Part shown: positions 14,039-17,011 of the stretch, in pieces
Position numbering within the stretch: the stretch's first letter is position 1
Layout of the letters: each line of letters opens with the position of its first letter
DNA from: Opitutia bacterium UBA5964
Lineage (GTDB): Bacteria; Verrucomicrobiota; Verrucomicrobiia; Opitutales; Coraliomargaritaceae
Assembly: GCA_002430605.1 (NCBI GenBank)
Contig: DJBY01000029.1
Location: 20,844-37,854 of the forward strand
Length of the DNA: 17,011 bases
Reading direction: 5' to 3'
Notes under the pieces: model-generated
Databases searched by the model: none
What the model saw: only the letters and a program-made list of their open reading frames with translations
What the model was told of the DNA's origin: nothing
Translations under genes and position numbers: made by a program

Positions 14039-16813
14039 TCAGCTCATCCCTTCGAGCGGGAACTCTAATTCATATAGGTCAAGTGTTTCGGTTAGGGAAG
14101 TTTCCGCCATTTCGTAGAGTAGGAGCGCCGCTTCGGTAGAAGGCCTTTTTGATGCGTGCTTTAGCTCTTTTTCAATTTGGGCGATGAGCTTTTGCAGGGT
14201 AATTGCGCCCATGGTTCCCGCCATACCTCTGAGTGTGTGCAGGTGTAACTCTATCGCCTTAATTTCACCTCGTAGCAAACCTTCCTTAATCCCCTGCAAT
14301 TGGATCAAGGAATCGGTCCGGAAAATTTTCAGCAGCGTAATATATAAATCTCGTCCGCCACCCAATGCTACGATCGCTTGCGCAGTATCAATTACAGCAG
14401 CTGCGCTACTGGTCGGATGCTTGATTGCTGAGTCACCAACATTTAGCTGACAGACTGTTATGTGGCGCTCAATCGTTGCCAGCAACTGCTCCAGCTCAAT
14501 CGGCTTACTAATATGGTCGACCATGCCCACTGCAATGCAGGCCTCGTGGTCTGCTGGCATCGCATTCGCAGTCAGCGCGATAATAGGAACTGAATGCATT
14601 CTAGTATGTTGGCGGATTTGACGGGTTGCCTCTAGGCCGTCAATGCCTGGCATCTGCATGTCCATTAGAATGGCATCAAACGGTATACTCGCTGCCAGCG
14701 CACGCATCTTACCCTCTACTCCATTGGAGGCAATCGTCACCCTGGCCCCGTTTCTTTGCAAAAACTCTTTGGCGACTTGCTGGTTCAGTAAGTTATCTTC
14801 TACCACCAGCAAATTTAATCCCCGCAGGCGCACGGTGTTCTGTAGCATGCTTGTGCGAGTGCTGCACTTGGGAGATGTGGATGTGGCTTTTGTTATCGCC
14901 TCCGAGAGCATGCCAGCAGTGATGGGCTTGACTAAGTAAGCGTCGCTGGCGTCGTGGTCTTCCTTTGGGATCGCCCCGAGCTTTTGCTGAGCAGTGACCA
15001 TGATTATCACAGGTGTGTTTTGCTGATTCCCGAAGAAGAGATGGCGAATGCGACGTCTGGCCTCTTGGCCACTCAGGCCCGGCATGACGCTGTCCATCAG
15101 TACCACCTGGTAGGCGGGCGCATCCCCCTGCTGGAGCATTTGTAGAGCCTGCTCACCACTACTGGCGCAGTCGCACTCCAAGCCTATCACCCGAACCAAG
15201 CTTTGCAGTGCATTCCTAGCCAGAGCGTTGTCATCCACAACCAACACTCGCATCGTTTTCGTAGCTGCCACCGGCATGGTTATTGGGTCAAATTGCATGT
15301 GCAGGGTGAAGAAGAAGCGACTGCCCTTGCCCGGTTCGCTCTCCACTTGCAAAGTGCCCCCCATGAGTTGGATCAACTCTTTGCAAATGGCCAATCCTAA
15401 GCCGCTGCCACCAAAGCGGCGAGACGTCGAGGACTCAGCCTGCTTGAAGCTGGAAAAAATGTGTTGCAATTGGTCAGCGGCAATTCCCATGCCAGTATCC
15501 GTCACAGAAAACTCGACATCCAGCGTTCGCTCATCTTGGCAAACAACGCGAGAGCGCAGCACCACCTCGCCCTGCCCTGTGAACTTGATCGCATTGCCAG
15601 CCAGATTGAGCAGCACCTGACGTATGCGCATAGAATCACCGATCAAATTAGTGGGCATCTTCGGATCAAAGTCGTAAATTATTTCGACTTTTTCTACCTC
15701 TTGATTAGCCGACAGGATGTCGCTAATATCACGCATGACTTCATCAAACACAAAACTCTTGGATTCCAGCGACATCTCACCAGCTTCAACTTTGGAGAAA
15801 TCTAAAATGTTGTTGATGATGGTCAGCAGCGATACGCTGGCGTTCTGTATTTTGCTAGTATAGTCCTGCTGATGCATGGTCAATTCAGTGTGCTGCAGTA
15901 GTTTTACCATGCCCAAGATCCCATTCATGGGCGTGCGGATCTCATGGCTCATATTGGCAAGGAATTCACTCTTGGCTCGATTGGCAGACTCGGCCTGCAA
16001 CAGTGCCTCATCCCGTTTGAGCTTAGTGGCCTGTAGCGAGGCTGTCATTGCATTAAAAGTCTCAGCGAGAACTCCGACCTCGTCAGTGCGGCCTTGAACG
16101 ACGATCCGGGCACTGAAGTCACCGTCGCAAATGTTACTCGCAATCTTCGAAATTTGCTTGAGTGGGTTCGCGATGTTTCTGGAAATTGTGTAGCCGACAG
16201 CTCCCACTACCATGAAGGCACCAAGGGCGCCGAAAACGAGGGTAGCCTTGGCCTGTTTAATCATGGCCTGCTCGGTAACTTCATGCGCTTGCAGCACTGT
16301 ATTTTCTGCTAAATCCAGCTCTTCCATCACACTGCGGATTGCAGCCATTAATATCTGGCCTTGATTGGTACGCACGATTTTAAAGGCAGCTTCAACGCCC
16401 TCTGTTCTCCGCGCGGCAATGGTCTCCTCTAATTCTGCAAACTTTTGATCGATCAGTTGCCTAAGTGACTTGATCGATTCTTGCCGATAGGGGTCATTCT
16501 GGGTCAGGTAAGAGAGCGTTAAAAGATTTTGATTAATTTCCTGCTTCGCACTGCTATACGGCTTCAGATATTGATATTCGCCTGTAATGAGGTACCCGCG
16601 TTGCCCCGTTTCGGCGTCCTTCAAGCCTGAGATTAGCTTGGCCTGCGCGTGCAGTACCAACTCGGAATGACCAATCTGATCCGCCGCCCTAGTCAGCTCA
16701 ATCAGACACCGATAGCAGTTGATGCTTACCAGCCCAATAAACAATAACGCGAGTGCATATCCTACCGTGATTTTCTTTCTGACGGTCCATTTTGGCGTAA
16801 TTTTATTTAGCAT
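14039..16813 (-). CDS. Hybrid histidine kinase (CHASE3-HAMP-HisKA-HATPase-REC-REC-Hpt)
   Basis: This is a 924-residue multistep phosphorelay kinase. One membrane segment (about 15-33) and another (about 190-212) bracket a periplasmic CHASE3-like sensor whose DAETGQRGYLITGEYQYLKPY (66-86) is characteristic. A HAMP linker follows (about 212-265). HisKA has His290 in NMSHEIRTPMNG; the ATPase has the N box (LLNLAGNAIKF, 401-411), DTGMGI (439-444) and GGSGLGL (468-474). REC1 (521-645) keeps Asp527/528, Asp574, Thr607 and Lys629. REC2 (665-785) keeps Glu672/Asp673, Asp718, Thr748 and Lys770. A C-terminal Hpt domain (about 815-915) carries His859 in HLHTLRGMAG. Every phosphotransfer residue is therefore present, as in BarA/TorS-type kinases. 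The output response regulator is not adjacent. ATG 16813 has no Shine-Dalgarno. Confidence 0.94.
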   Translation of the reverse strand: MLNKITPKWTVRKKITVGYALALLFIGLVSINCYRCLIELTRAADQIGHSELVLHAQAKLISGLKDAETGQRGYLITGEYQYLKPYSSAKQEINQNLLTLSYLTQNDPYRQESIKSLRQLIDQKFAELEETIAARRTEGVEAAFKIVRTNQGQILMAAIRSVMEELDLAENTVLQAHEVTEQAMIKQAKATLVFGALGAFMVVGAVGYTISRNIANPLKQISKIASNICDGDFSARIVVQGRTDEVGVLAETFNAMTASLQATKLKRDEALLQAESANRAKSEFLANMSHEIRTPMNGILGMVKLLQHTELTMHQQDYTSKIQNASVSLLTIINNILDFSKVEAGEMSLESKSFVFDEVMRDISDILSANQEVEKVEIIYDFDPKMPTNLIGDSMRIRQVLLNLAGNAIKFTGQGEVVLRSRVVCQDERTLDVEFSVTDTGMGIAADQLQHIFSSFKQAESSTSRRFGGSGLGLAICKELIQLMGGTLQVESEPGKGSRFFFTLHMQFDPITMPVAATKTMRVLVVDDNALARNALQSLVRVIGLECDCASSGEQALQMLQQGDAPAYQVVLMDSVMPGLSGQEARRRIRHLFFGNQQNTPVIIMVTAQQKLGAIPKEDHDASDAYLVKPITAGMLSEAITKATSTSPKCSTRTSMLQNTVRLRGLNLLVVEDNLLNQQVAKEFLQRNGARVTIASNGVEGKMRALAASIPFDAILMDMQMPGIDGLEATRQIRQHTRMHSVPIIALTANAMPADHEACIAVGMVDHISKPIELEQLLATIERHITVCQLNVGDSAIKHPTSSAAAVIDTAQAIVALGGGRDLYITLLKIFRTDSLIQLQGIKEGLLRGEIKAIELHLHTLRGMAGTMGAITLQKLIAQIEKELKHASKRPSTEAALLLYEMAETSLTETLDLYELEFPLEGMS

Positions 16814-17011
16814 CTTGGGTGTCTGTAATGGTCGGGCCTACTGAACTTAGCAGAACGTTTATTTTATAAATAATAACGTCTATAGGATTTTAGCAGATTT
16901 AATGTTACCGGTAATAAGTCACGGATTAATCAAAAGTTATACTCTAATTATGTAGTTGCAGGAAATGCAAGCCTAACGAAGGCTCTCATTTTAACCTGTG
17001 TTACTGCAAAG
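16814..17011 (-). promoter_or_regulatory. AT-rich upstream region of the CHASE3 kinase, extended -10 and palindrome
   Basis: No reading frame of note is present in these 198 bases. Read leftward, TGC-TAAAAT (16895-16887) is an extended -10 match. The perfect 10-base palindrome TTACCGGTAA (16905-16914) covers the expected -35 area, where no good -35 hexamer is found, so an activator or repressor could bind there. Further out, TTGCA/TGCAA (16956-16970) and AGCC/GGCT (16970-16984) are small hairpins that may belong to whatever lies beyond the window. Confidence 0.35.

Noticed and set aside
13936..14139. A 67-codon plus-strand frame over the sufS upstream region
   Set aside because: It runs across the GC-rich palindromic block and into the kinase gene on the other strand; it looks like translated repeat DNA, not a gene.
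16956..16984. Two small hairpins near the window end as a terminator
   Set aside because: Stems are four to five pairs, the T-run is short, and no gene is seen ending there within the window.

Overview
The window looks like ordinary chromosomal housekeeping DNA from a free-living bacterium, and I favour Verrucomicrobiota, class Opitutae (Coraliomargarita/Puniceicoccales-like). The basis is the overall flavour of the proteins (fused CobA-HemD, SufU-type scaffold with SufS, MASE1 hybrid kinase), moderate GC, and the near absence of Shine-Dalgarno sequences. That assignment is an impression from reading, not a database result. I see no phage, insertion sequence, integrase, CRISPR array, toxin-antitoxin pair or defence island.

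Layout. Positions 37-771 (minus) hold an EntD-like phosphopantetheinyl transferase. Divergent from it, 825-3593 (plus) is a possible operon: a secreted thermonuclease-like protein with a ComEA-type helix-hairpin-helix, a PPK2 polyphosphate kinase, and ribulose-phosphate 3-epimerase. Converging on it, 3603-7470 (minus) holds a nitrilase-family amidohydrolase downstream of a 1011-residue MASE1-PAS-GAF hybrid histidine kinase.

Positions 7659-9398 (plus) hold tRNA-Val(UAC), ilvN and ilvC, closed by a strong intrinsic terminator. ilvB is absent. Only 33 bases separate the tRNA from ilvN, so a valine tRNA and the valine pathway may share one transcript. Positions 9466-11982 (plus) hold hemC and a cobA-hemD fusion, which together make uroporphyrinogen III and carry it to precorrin-2 for sirohaem or cobalamin. 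Their spacer encodes a striking predicted three-way RNA junction. A pair of inverted REP-like palindromes with compensatory base changes fills the convergent gap at 11983-12135. Positions 12136-13847 (minus) hold sufU and sufS for Fe-S cluster assembly. Positions 14039-16813 (minus) hold a second hybrid kinase (CHASE3-HAMP-HisKA-HATPase-REC-REC-Hpt), preceded by an AT-rich promoter region that runs to the window end.

Functionally, the tetrapyrrole pair and the Fe-S pair are complementary: sirohaem enzymes need both cofactors. The two large hybrid kinases have no separate response regulator beside them. No gene-free stretch exceeds 300 bases; the largest gaps (about 190-200 bases) are annotated below. 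The most interesting material is in the non-coding gaps rather than in the proteins.
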